Assembly: GCA_019925795.1 (NCBI GenBank)
Contig: CM034310.1
Span: 16,512,764 to 16,576,763, forward strand
Length of the DNA stretch: 64,000 nt
Direction of reading: 5' to 3'
Origin: Dendrobium chrysotoxum
Taxonomy: Eukaryota; Streptophyta; Magnoliopsida; Asparagales; Orchidaceae
This document shows positions 12,025 to 22,783 of this stretch, one piece after another (position 1 is the first letter of the stretch; each line of letters opens with the position of its first letter). The notes beneath the pieces were generated by a model that saw nothing but the letters and a program-made list of their open reading frames with translations, was not told the origin of the DNA and ran no database searches. Made by a program: the position numbers and the translations under genes.

Positions 12025-12760
12025 TAGACCACTTAGAGAATATGCTAATATTGTTGTAGAAGGAATCCATCAAAGTATCAATAAACTTACTATCCAGGCT
12101 AATAAATTTGAATTGAAATTGGCCATAATCTAACTAGTTCAAAATTCTTAGTTTGGGGGAACTATTGTTGAAGATCCTTATTTATATTTAGCTAGTTTTT
12201 TTAAAAATCTATGTAATATTTAAGTGTAATGGTGTTAGCAATGATGCCATTAGACTTAGATTGTTTTCATTTTATTTAAGGGATATGACTAAGATGTGGT
12301 TAAATTCTTTACCCCGAAACTCTATAACCACTTGAAATGAGTTGACACACAAATTCTTAGCTAAGAATTTCCCACCTTCAAAAATTATTAAACTTAGAAA
12401 TGATATCACTTTTTTTACCAAGTTTGAAAGAGAATAAATTTATGAAAGTTGGGAGAGATTTAAGGAAATACCCTCACTATACTTTACCCAATTGATTGGT
12501 TATTCGAATATTTTATAATGAATTAGTAGGATCTCTTAGGTCAATCATAGATGTTGTTGCTGGAGGATCTTTAATGTCTAAGCCATTTGAGGATGCTTAT
12601 GAGTTAATTGAGAAAATGATTACTAATAGTTTTAGTGGCCTGTTGATTGGGTGAATCCTAAGAGAGTAGCTACAGTTTATGAATCAGATACTTTATCAAT
12701 TCTTGCTGCTCAAGCAGTAACTTAAAAAAAAAAAGATACTATAGAAGTTAGAGTTGAACC
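12025..12760 (+). pseudogene. gag: Athila gag remnant
   Basis: Conceptual translation in shifting frames gives REYANIVVEGIHQSINKLTI and QANKFELKL near 12030-12120, KFFTPKLYNHL-like remains near 12300, and NELVGSLRSIIDVVAGGS followed by FEDAYELIEKM at about 12515-12615. These are the conserved blocks of Athila capsid proteins in the right order. The region is crowded with stops and at least three frameshifts, so no capsid protein can be made. It lies about 300 bases after the primer site, the normal leader position. Confidence 0.85.
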
Positions 12761-13419
12761 AGATATATATAATAATTACCATAACTCTATTGATGATCCT
12801 AGATGTGCGAACGCTACGACACCATATCATGCAGCACCACAATGTTACCCTTTAGGTTTTAAGCAAAATGATCATGTTAGTAATGAGAATATATCATTGG
12901 AAGATGTTATTATGCAATTAGGAATTCAACTGTAATATCAATCTACTACCCTAAAAAAAGAAGGCTATATAAGTATCTTATTAGGTTGATTAATAATAAA
13001 AAATTAGAAGAACAATGTAATAATATCCAACTTAGAAGTGGAAGAGATTTGAGAGACCCTTATAAGGATAGAGATCTACCTTAGAAGAATAATGGTGAAA
13101 GAGAATATTTAGAAAGTGAATCCCCTTTTGAACAACCTGACACTATAAGAGAATCTAAAAAATCAATTAGGAAGGTTGTAGAGAGATCTCCACCACCTTT
13201 TTCTCAAAGGATGATCAAATAAAATCTTGATAAGTAATTCTCTAAATTTTTAGAGGTGTTTAAGAAATAAGCTATCAACATATATTTTTCTAAAGCCTTA
13301 CAGCAGATGCCCACCTATGTGAAGTTCATGAAAGATATTTTGAATAAAAAAACTTAGGATAATTTAAAATAGTAGGATTAACTGAAAAGTATAGTGTTAT
13401 AATTCAAAGGAAACTTAAA

Positions 13420-13833
13420 GATCTTGATAGTTTCACCATTCCTTTAACTATAGGTGATAAATTTTATGGGAGAGCTTTATGTGATCTAGGATCAAAGAAT
13501 CAATCTCATGTCCCTTTTAATCTTTAAAAGATTAGACATAAGAGAAGTTCAACCTACTTCTATTATTCTTTAATTAGCTGATTGATCTTTCACTTATCCT
13601 AGATGGGTAATAGAAGATGTTTTGATTATGGTTGATAAATTTATTTTCCTTAATGATTTTGTTGTGCTTGATATGGAAGAAGATAGGGAGATACCACTCA
13701 TTTTAGGAAGACCTTTCTTAGCCACTGGAAAAGCCATGATTGATGTGCATAAAGGTGAAGTGATTATGAGGATTTAAGATCAGGAGGTGATTATTGATGT
13801 TCTGAAATCTATAAAATTTCCTCAAGAAAAGAA
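13420..13833 (+). pseudogene. Athila aspartic protease remnant
   Basis: The segment begins FTIPLTIGDKFYGRALCDLG, with the catalytic D-L-G triad visible at about 13485-13495 (usual D-L-G-A or D-L-G-S). It continues after a frameshift through a decayed LAD-S-x-x-YP block and a VDKFIFLNDFVVLDMEEDRE block. It ends with IPLILGRPFLATGKAMIDVH and DQEVIIDVLKSIKFP. The open frame from 13787 begins inside this domain and runs into the variable acidic linker (13840-14130) that separates protease from RT in Athila. Pseudogene because of frame breaks near 13500 and a stop near 13777. Confidence 0.88.
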
Positions 13834-14139
13834 TAGAGATTGCTTTAAAGTTGATTTGGAAGACACTATAGTGGAGAGTTTAAAAGAAGAATTATTAGAA
13901 GGGGATTTATGGGAAGAAGAATTTGAAGAGAATTGTGATTATATAGGAGAATCAGTTTCAACAATTGGAATTACTATAGGAATGTTTAGAGAGAAGTTTA
14001 AAACTTTAGAGACTACATCTTTAGATAAAACTTTGAGACCTTCTATAAAAGAAACTCCTGACTTGGAGCTTAAGATTTTACCCAGCCATCTTAGTATTCT
14101 TTATTTGGTAACAATTCAACTTTACGCGTAATCATTTAT

Positions 14140-15600
14140 GTAAACTTGGAAAAAAATCAAGAAGGTAAGTTGATTAGAATTTTTGGAGATTTTAAAAGAG
14201 ATTTTGGGTGGACTATTACTAACATCAAAGGAATTTGCCCGTTGATTTGAATTCATAGAATTTTAATGGAAGCTAATTCAATACCAAAAGCTGACCCTCA
14301 AAGAAGACTTAACTCTTCCATGAAAGAAATTATTAAGAAGAATATTCTTAAATGGCTTGATGCTGGGATTATCTATCCCATTTCATATAGTTCTTGGGAG
14401 AGCCCTATTCATTGTGTTCCTAAGAAGGATGGCTTGATTGTAATATCCAATGAACCTAATGAACTTATTCATACTAGCACTATCATTGGGTGGAGAATTT
14501 GTATAGACTATAGGAAGTTAAATAAGGCCACTAGAAAATATCATTTTATTTTATTTTTTCTTGATCATATGTTAGATAGGTTGGTAGGGCATTCATTCTA
14601 CTACTTTTAGATGGATATTCAGGGTATCACTAGATTCCTATAACTCTAGAGGACTAAGAAAAGAGTACTTTCACCAGTTCTTATGGGACATTTGCTTTTA
14701 GAAGAATATCATTTGGTATTTATAATGCTTCTACTACTTTTCAAAGATGTATGATGTCAATTTTTTTAAATTTAATTGGGCAGGATATTGAAATCTTTAT
14801 GGATGATTTCTTTGTATTTGAAGCTACATCTGACTTTTATCTTGAGCAATTAATTTCTATTTTGAAAAGATGTGTAGAGGTAAATTTAGTGTTAATTTAG
14901 GAGAAATGTCAATTCATGGTGGCTGAAGACATTATCTTGGGCATAAAATTTTTAAAGAAGGATTAGAGATAGACATTACAAAAGTTCATGTTATAGAGAA
15001 ATTGCCCCCACCCAAAACTATTAAAAGAAATAGAAGTTTCATTGGGCATGCTAGATTTTATAGGAGATTCAATAAGGACTTCTCTAAAATTTCTAAATCT
15101 TTAAGTCATTTATTGGAGAAGCATGTTCCCTTTATTTTTGATATTGCATATCTTGATTTTTTTAATGCTTTAAATTAACATTCAATTATTGCTCTTAATT
15201 AGTGTTTACCTTTTGTAGTGATGTGTCATATAAGAAAATTTACTATTGGAGCTATTCTTAGTCAAAAGTAAGATAACAAATTCCATGTTATTATTTATGC
15301 TAGTAGAACCTTAAATTTTGAACAATATAATTACACAAATATTGAAAAAGAATTGCTAAAAATATTTTTACTTTTAACAAGTTTAGATTGTATTTGATTG
15401 GTATAAAAGTAATTATTTATACTGATCATTCTGTAATCAAGTATATTAAGACAAAGAAAGATACCAAACCTAGATTGGTAAGGTGGATTCTTCTATTCCA
15501 AGAATTTCATGTAGAAACTTTGGATATGAAAGGATATGAAAAATTAAATTATTTATCATCTTTCTAGACCTTCAATTGAAAAATATGCATCAAATGAGCT
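14140..15600 (+). pseudogene. Athila reverse transcriptase and RNase H remnant
   Basis: An open stretch from 14266 carries the start of RT: NSIPKADPQRRLNSSMKEII, WLDAGIIYPIS, WESPIHCVPKKDG and WRICIDYRKLNKATRK, which are the Athila RT entry motifs. Frame breaks follow near 14640. The catalytic FMDD box survives near 14797-14808 (DIEIFMDDFFVF). Later blocks include KLPPPKTIKR-like, IGHARFYRRFNKDFSKISK and the RNase H tail (YASRTLNFEQYNYT..., VIIYTDHSVIKYI, RWILLFQEFHVE). Multiple stops and frameshifts make it non-functional. Loss of frame is gradual, with no large deletion seen. Confidence 0.9.
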
Positions 15601-15639
15601 TAATATTAATGAGTATTTTCCTGATGAATAATTGTTTTC

Positions 15640-16880
15640 TTTGCATTTGAACAGACTGCCATGGTATGTTAATATTGTCAATTTTATTGTTAGTGGTATA
15701 CTACCATGTGATTTATCTTTGGTTCAAAAGCAAAAATATTTCTTTTGGGATTAACCATATTTATTTAAGGCTTGCATTGATCAAATTATTAGAAGATGTG
15801 TCCTCGAGAAAGAAATAGAACCAATCATTAGGGAATGTCATGATTCTCAATTTGGAGAATATTTTGGAGGTTTTAGAATTGCTTTTAAAATCCTTCAGTT
15901 TGAATTTTTTTGGCTTACTCTATTTAAGGATGTTAATGATTATGTTAGAAATATGATCAGTATTAAAGAGTAAGTAATTTTTTTGAAAGAAATGAAATGC
16001 CCTTGAACTATCTTTTGGAGATTGAGATATTTGATGTTTGGGGATTAGATTGTATGGGACCATTTCCGCAATCCCATGGATGTCAGTATATTCTTAATAC
16101 TATTAATTATATATCAAAATGGATTAAAGGAGTAGCAACCCCTAGAATTGATACTTAGATTGTGCTTAATTTAAATTATTTTTTTTTAGATTTAGAATGC
16201 CTAGAGTTTTAATTAGTGATGGAGGAAGTCATTTCGGTAATAAAAAAATAAAAGCAGCATTAAGGAAATATGATATTTATCATAGGGTTACAATAGCTTA
16301 TCATCCCCAAATTAGTGGACAAGCTGAAATTAGTAATAGGGAGATTAAATGGATTCTGAAAAAAACATTCAATTCTAACAGGAGTGATTGAGCTAAAAAC
16401 TAGATGATATATTATAGGCTTATATAACTGGCTTTATGAATTCTATTGGTATGTCTTCATATAAATTAATTTTTTGGAAAAGCTTGCCACCTTCTTATAG
16501 AAGTAGAGCATAAAGCATTTTGGGCTATTAAAGAATTGAATTTTAATCTATGAAGGAATAAAGGAGAAAAGATTAATACAGTTGAATGAATTGAAAGAAA
16601 TTTTAAATGAGGCTTATAAAAATATAATGATTTATAAAGATAAAATAAAAAAATGGCATGATCGTAAGCTTCTAAAAAAATAATTTATCCCTAAACAAGA
16701 TATTTTACTTTTTAATTCTAGACTTAAATTATTTCTAGGAAAACTAAAATCCAGGTGGTCACGAGCATTCACTGTTATGAAAGTATTTTCTTATGGAATT
16801 ATTAAAATTCAAGTCAAGAAAAGCTTGCATGTTTTTAAAGTTAATGGCCATAGACTGAAACCCTATTTAGGTGTAGACAT
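15640..16880 (+). pseudogene. Athila integrase remnant
   Basis: Blocks in order: PWYVNIVNFIVSG (N-terminal lead), CHDSQFGEYFGGFRIA (zinc-binding area), then the core with FDVWGLDCMGPFPQSHGCQ, ATPRIDT and VLISDGGSHFGNKKIKAALR. The core ends with YHPQISGQAEISNREIKWIL. The three acidic core residues (D in GLDCMG, D in ISDGGSH, E in QAEISN) are still encoded, in two frames. An open 64-codon stretch covers 16197-16391. The C-terminal part continues to about 16870 with FGKACHLL, KAFWAIKELNFNL, RLKLFLGKLKSRW and PYGIIKIQ-like remains. Frameshifts near 16190 and 16390 and many stops inactivate it. Confidence 0.9.
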
Positions 16881-18020
16881 TTAATGTTTGAGAAAAATAA
16901 CTGAATTGGTTCATCCTAAAATATAAGAATTGATATAGACTGCCTAAAAGCTAAAAACTTAGCGCTGATGGGAGGCAACACATTTGTGTTTTAAGTTCTT
17001 TTCTGGTATATAATTCTTTTATTAAGTGTAGTGCTATTTTTAATTTATAATTTCCATATTTGTTATGATAATTTATTATTAGTACACTTTATTTATTTAT
17101 TGTTATTTACATCTGATTAAATTTCTTTATGCTTAAATCATCACATATTTTTCTCTAAAGTTATATACTTAATTAATTATTTAGCCAAAATAAAAGTTAT
17201 AATTCAAAATTATATAAAATTAGGATAATAATAAAACCCTAGATTATAGTTTGAATGACTATTATATAATAATTAATAATATGAAAAACTTAATAATTAG
17301 CTAATCTAGATCATTTAAGTTATTGATTTAATTTTGAATTTAGAAATATACATTAACTTATATTGACAAGTGAATTGAAAATGAATAAATATGTTTAAGG
17401 ATTGGATATGAGTAGCTTTAATTAGGAAAATCATAGTAAACTTGAAACAGTAACTAGTGATTTTATTGAATCTTTACATTAATTCAATAGGATTACAAAA
17501 GATGGAAAGTAAAAATCGATATTCAAAATCATTATGTATGTACTGCACAAAATAGTAAAAAGAAGAAAATATGAAAAAATCAAAATGGAAATGGCACAAA
17601 ATTAAAAGATGAGTACATTAAAAAATTGATAACAGTTGCAGCTTAATTTCAATTTCATCTTACTACTTAACTAAAAAAGGATAAAATAAGTAAACTAGTA
17701 CTGTGATAGTGCACTAATGAATTTCCTATTTAACTATGAGCAATTATTCCCTAGATTACATTATTCATTTTATATTCAGAAGTCAATTTTATATTTTTGA
17801 AGATAGTGAATAGATTTAAAATAAGCAATAGTAAGGGTGACTGATTGGAATAAATATAATGCTTTTTCAAATTTGAATTATAACTTATTCATTCTAAATT
17901 TCTTCTAAACAATACTATATTACTCTGTATTTTAGTAATTTTAAATTATTAATTTTTACTTTGGCTATTAAAGTGATCAAGTAGTGAATATAAGAGTTAC
18001 TTGAGGTTAGGAAAATAAGC
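16881..18020 (+). other. Athila 3' non-coding region
   Basis: After integrase the motif GGGAGGCAACACA (about 16970-16982) matches the conserved segment that follows pol in Athila elements. The rest to the polypurine tract is AT-rich and shows no env-like frame, although some Athila elements have one there. Confidence 0.65.
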
Positions 18021-18031
18021 TGGGGGAAATT
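18021..18031 (+). promoter_or_regulatory. Polypurine tract of the Athila element
   Basis: TGGGGGAAATT directly precedes the 3' LTR start (TGATAAG at 18032). Position and sequence are as expected for the plus-strand primer of reverse transcription. Confidence 0.85.
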
Positions 18032-19587
18032 TGATAAGTGTAATTTATGTACTATTTTAGTTATTTAAAATTTAGTAATAATATATATGAGAATTTTGAA
18101 AGAAAAAGCAAAAATTACAAGTAATGTACAGCACTGCGATGTAGTATTGATCAACGCCGAAGTGTTAATTTCAATGTGGTTGTGCCAATCTTCTCTGTTT
18201 ATAAGTTCCACAGCATCATAAATGTCAGCGCCATAGTGCATGAAAGTGCTACTACATCCAAAATGAGCGCCAAAGTATTGGGTGTATTGGGAAAGTCCTT
18301 GTAGGAACTCTAGCCTCTCAAATGCCACAACACTGGAATATCATTTCAAGTGCCATAGTGCTCATTTTTTATGGTACCATAGCGAAGTAGTTATAACTTC
18401 TAAGAGCCATGCCAAATAAGCAAAAAGAAGCACCGATTCTAGCAGTAATCATGCCACATTATCCACCACCATAGTAGAGCCAACATTACAGCGCCGAGGC
18501 ACTAGTTCATTTGTCACCACCGTAGCGCCACCTTGTCCAGCATCGGGATGCTTTATTTTGATTATGTACTTATTATAAATAATTTTACTTCGATTATTTT
18601 AAGAGTTCAATCCCTTGAGTGAAACTTTTATATTTTCAATATGTTTCTTTAGTGCCCCTTAGAGTAAAATCTAAGAGAGGCTAGGGAAGTGCAAGATACA
18701 TTTTCTAGGAGATCTTAGCCTGTGTTTGTATAAGTAACTCTGTAAGTGGTGGAAGGAGTGTAGAGAATATCTTTTGATCCTTCATAGTGATAAACTTCTT
18801 ACTACTCCTCTTGTACTTTGCTCTTCTATGTATAAAATGAATATGAGTTTGCTTGTCATCTCTTCCATGTATGGCTAATTCTCTTATTTTAGGTTGATAA
18901 TGTAAACATCATATTAAGTACTAATATAGACTCTTATATTTTAATAAAAGTATTGATATTTTTAATATTTTCCATTTTCCATTTAATGCAAATACTGACC
19001 ATTTGTGTGGTTAAAACCTAATGCAATGTATTGCCTCGACAAAGAAATGCTGGAATAATTAGGAATATTGAAATGAAATATTGGCATGCCTGGACATAGG
19101 ATGTTTGAATATTCTAAGTTCTATGGAGATATTAAAATTGTAAGATGACTAATATTATTTCTTTTTATCCCTACAAGCTTGACAGAGATATAGGATGCGC
19201 ATACTTTGATGCACATCTACAATTAAGAGTCTTATTAGAAAAGTTATGTAATTTACATGCATCAGTAAAAAATGCTTTATCTCATTAGTATCAAATCTTT
19301 CTACTTATATATTTTCATTTAGTGGTATGAACTAAAAAATATTATTTTTCATTTCAGTAGGATAAATTCATACACTTAGAGTAAGAAGTAGTAGTTCGGT
19401 GGAAATTTAGTAGAACACTTTCTCATGGGTTCGACATTCTACTCTATAACTGTATTACTTGATTTGACATATATACTTACATAAATTAGTGGGTTGCTAT
19501 AAACTTTATATCAAGGAAAACCTAAGCATATTTCAAATTTAGTGAGTTTCACATTTGTATATAATTAACCTCTCACCACCCAGATCA
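18032..19587 (+). repeat. Athila 3' LTR
   Basis: Starts TGATAAGTGTAATTTATGTA and is homologous to 10128-11707. The end is set at AGATCA (19587), which leaves GAGCG as the candidate target duplication. Compared with the 5' LTR it keeps more CpG (for example GCGCCGAGGC near 18503), where the 5' LTR has TG or CA. Contains LTR-internal frames of up to 87 codons with no family resemblance. Confidence 0.85.
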
Positions 19588-19592
19588 GAGCG

Positions 19593-20700
19593 CCCTAATG
19601 TGGGGTGTTTGAGTGCCTCGGCACTGCTATAATATCAGACACCCAATAGTGACATTACAACACTCTTGACTCTAAAATTTGAGATTTTGAACTAGCACCG
19701 TAGCGCTATGGCCACTAACAACACCTTAAATAATAAATTTTCCACTATTCCATTCATTTGAGCACCACAAGCAGTCAAAGAAGGAGAGAGGAGGGGGATT
19801 TAGATGGGAAAAGAGGGATTTTGAGCTACTTTAGGCTATTTTTAGCCGTTAGCCCAATTGGAAAAGTTGTTCGAATGAATATAGGTCACGTTATGCCTAT
19901 CTCAATTTTTAAAAATACAAAGTTTTTATATATATTTCTATTAAATTTGTATTTTTTTACTGAAAAATATAGATAACTTTGCACCAGTAAAACTTTCACC
20001 ACGTTATGAATATTTTGAATATTTTATGAAAACTTTCCATTGAGTATTTTAAAATTTATGTAGTTTTAATTAAATAAAAAATAATCTAGATACTAAAAAA
20101 TAATATCTAGCATAATTAAAGTCTTGAAATGATATTTTACATAATCATTGGTAATTTGATTATGTTTTAAAATGTGAATTTTTACTCAAAAGAAAAAAAA
20201 TTTCACAATTCTGATATGAGCTCAATTATGCTTTAACTACTATAATGTGATGCATTATTTTCTTATATGATTGAAAAATATCTATATGGAGATTCAATGG
20301 ATTAGAATCCTTTAAGATTTTTTTTTTGTGTCAGGAAATGTTCTAGTGCATATGTGTCATGTTTTGGTGACTAAAAAGCAATATTATGATGGCTATGAAT
20401 CATGTTCTGGTGCCTACGGATATGTTCTAATGTTATAAGCATAAAGGGAGTCATAAAGGGCCAAAATCATTTGAGATTTTGTCTGGGTCCAAGAAAAAAA
20501 AAACTAATATGAAATTGATATAAACTATTATGTGATATAAATTTTAATTTATTTAAATGCTCAATTTTAGCATTTGAATATTTAGATAACTGTTAAGATT
20601 TTATTACTGCATAGTACTTTATTTTACTACTTAGTACTTTATTTTATAACATTTAAGTACTTTTAAATATTTTGAAAAATGTTTAATAAAAGAATTTAGA
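19593..20700. other. Anonymous AT-rich DNA between Athila and copia elements
   Basis: The first 150 bases carry CACCGTAGCGC-like and ACCCAATAG-like motifs resembling the interior of the Athila LTR, but they do not align continuously. From about 19760 on there is AT-rich sequence with a purine-rich patch (19775-19830). No gene or repeat boundary was recognised. Confidence 0.4.
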
Positions 20701-20713
20701 AATTTAGAATAGT

Positions 20714-20920
20714 TTATGTGTCCTGCTGAGCTATCATTGCCCAGTTGTAAGACATTTGAATTATAAAATTCTTAGATTTGCCAATAATACCTAAACTAAC
20801 CACTTTCCTAGTGGTGTTGTCTTCTAATGTGACATTGCCTCCTAACCTGGCCTCTAACGTGACGAACTGCTTCAAATCTACAGTCATGTGCCTTGAGCAT
20901 CCGCTTTTCAGGTACCACAT
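20714..20920 (-). pseudogene. Copia protease N-terminus with lost catalytic Asp
   Basis: The 68-codon frame begins MWYLKSGCSRHMTVDLKQFV and continues with VTLEDNTTRKVVSLGIIGKS. This is the copia protease signature, normally W-x-L-D-S-G-C-S-R-H-M-T-G. Here the D of the D-S-G active site is K, so the enzyme would be dead even in an intact element. The C-terminal half after IGKSKNFI no longer matches. Confidence 0.88.
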
Positions 20921-21059
20921 GCTCTCACTAGGTCTTTTGTGAGAGTACTCCTACAATATCATTCAAACATTAGATTTGGGAACCCAAGTGAGTTTGGATT
21001 CCACCTTATGCTTTAATGAATGAGATGAATACATGCTATGCTGTGATGCATGTAATTTT

Positions 21060-22735
21060 GGCTTCTACACTAGATGTGTTCTACAGTAAATAGTATAAGT
21101 GCAGATTATGTGACCTTGCATGCCACAAGAATGACACCTAACACCAGAAAAAGGATTCACTAGTCTGCGAGGGTTATAGTGCCTCTTCCTAGGGTTATGT
21201 GATGCATGGTGTGGTGATGAGTTATGCCACCATGCTAAAGTAGGTGCTGGCTTATTATTTTGAAGTGCATTTACTTTTGCTTTTAGAAATTCATTTGCAC
21301 TTTAAAGATGTGTTACTTCTAAGTTTAATGCATGCTCAACACTATCTAATTCACTTGCAAGTGTTTCTAATTCTTTAAATGATTCCTCCAACTCAAGACA
21401 CTTTGTCATCAAGGATTTATGTGCATTAGTATGTCAACATGGTTCTTATTTAATGCATCATATTCATCAAGTAAAGATATGTGATCATTATTTAAAGTAG
21501 AATGCTCAGTTATCAGATAAGTATGCTCTTTTTGCAGATTCAAAAAGTCAGTATTTAAGCTAACACATATCTTCTTAAGCTTCCTATATGAATCATGATT
21601 TTTTTTTTGAAATAATGAATAATTCATTAGAGAATAGTTGACATACCTCATCTTGATCTAACTGATCAAGATTATCATTAGTTATAAGACACATATTTGA
21701 TACCTCCTCCTTTGCTTCTTATTCTGATGATTCTGAGGTAGAGTCAGCCGAAAATGCCTTCTATGCCCTGCTCTTCCCCTTCATGAATTTTGCCTTCTCT
21801 TCACCCTTCTCCTTGACTGGGTAAGTCTTCAGGTTGGGGCAGTCTGTTCAAAGATATCCTGGTTTCCTACATTCAAAGTATATAGTGTCAGATGACATTT
21901 TAAAATTTTTAGTGCCTTTACCTTTATTCCATTATTGTTGATGATGCTTTTGCTTCCTCTTTAGGAAACTCATAAACTGACAGATCATCAACGCAATATT
22001 GTCATCCTCCTCCACTACAAAACTATCACTATAGTCATTTACTTTCAGAGCCACAGTTTTCTCCTTCTTCTTATCACCTGCATTAAGTAATCTTTGACTC
22101 ACTTACTCGTAGGCAATGAGTGACCCTATAAAGTTATCAATTGAATAAACATTTAAGTCTTTTAATTTAGAAATAGTAGTGACTTTATCATCATAAGAAC
22201 TAGGTAGGAAACATAAAATCTAATTATTTTTTTCAAAATTAGAGAGTTCTCTACCTAGTCCATACAAGGATGTCACTATCTATATGAACCTACTATACAT
22301 TTCAAATACAGTCTCGATAGGTTTCATTCGAAATAGTTCATAGTCATGCAATAAAATATTTAACCTAAACTGTTTAACTTTACTAATTCTCTCATATGTA
22401 ATACATAATCTATCCCATATTTTATTCCCTGTAGTACAGGTAGATACTCGTATATAGTCAAATCACAGAAAAAATAATTCAAACATTTAGCATTTAATTA
22501 TGCAAGTTCTCTATCCTCATGACTCCATTCAGTAAAGGGAATATCAATTTTGACACCATTAACTACTCAAGACAGAAGTGAATAACTAGTTTGAATTATA
22601 TGCCAAATTCTATAGTCAATGGATTGCAAAAATATAGACATGTGAATTTTCCAAAAATTGAAAGGAATGTTTTCAAATAATGGTGGACGGGTTATTGAAT
22701 AACCCTTTGTAGTATTCCTATTTCCAAATTACGCC
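21060..22735 (-). pseudogene. gag: Copia gag remnant with zinc knuckle and coiled-coil extension
   Basis: Reading from 22735 downward: GYSITRPPLFENIPFNFWK near 22700, the usual start of SIRE-like capsids. A decayed capsid core follows (ELVKLNSLG, FRMKPIETVFEMYSRF-like, LKDLNVYSIDNFIGSLIAYE). A zinc knuckle lies near 21885-21840 (YFECRKPGYL-TDCP, C-C-H-C spacing mostly kept, with one stop), then an acidic block EEVSNMCLITND near 21690. An 80-codon frame at 21409-21651 has heptad-like leucines typical of the coiled coil after the knuckle. A second C-C-H-C-like motif (CHSCGMQGH) sits near 21120-21140. Stops and frameshifts throughout. Confidence 0.82.
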
Positions 22736-22765
22736 ATTTAAAGATTTTAAAATCTAAATTTCAAG

Positions 22766-22781
22766 AACCGCTCTGATACCA
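22766..22781 (-). promoter_or_regulatory. Primer binding site, initiator tRNA-Met type
   Basis: On the minus strand TGGTATCAGAGCGGTT lies two bases after the LTR end (CTTTCA). This is the standard copia primer site, complementary to the 3' end of plant initiator tRNA-Met. Confidence 0.93.
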
Positions 22782-22783
22782 CT

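Larger units (their letters stand above)
10128..19587 (+). mobile_element. Athila-lineage Ty3/gypsy retrotransposon, structurally complete, dead
   Basis: Full structure is visible: 5' LTR, degenerate tRNA-Asp-type primer site, gag, protease, RT/RNase H, integrase, a non-coding 3' region, polypurine tract and 3' LTR. The flanks GAGTG (10123-10127) and GAGCG (19588-19592) are a candidate 5-bp target duplication differing by one CpG-to-TpG change. Lineage evidence is the gag block NELVGSLRSIIDVVAGGSLMSK, the protease block IPLILGRPFLATGKAMIDVHKG and the integrase block PFPQSHGCQYIL, which match the Athila consensus as I know it. All coding regions have stops and frameshifts. The two LTRs are clearly diverged by eye, indicating an old insertion. 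Confidence 0.9.

Noticed and set aside
19758..19976. 72-codon plus-strand frame after the Athila 3' LTR
   Set aside because: Low-complexity end, no recognisable motif and no neighbouring gene structure.
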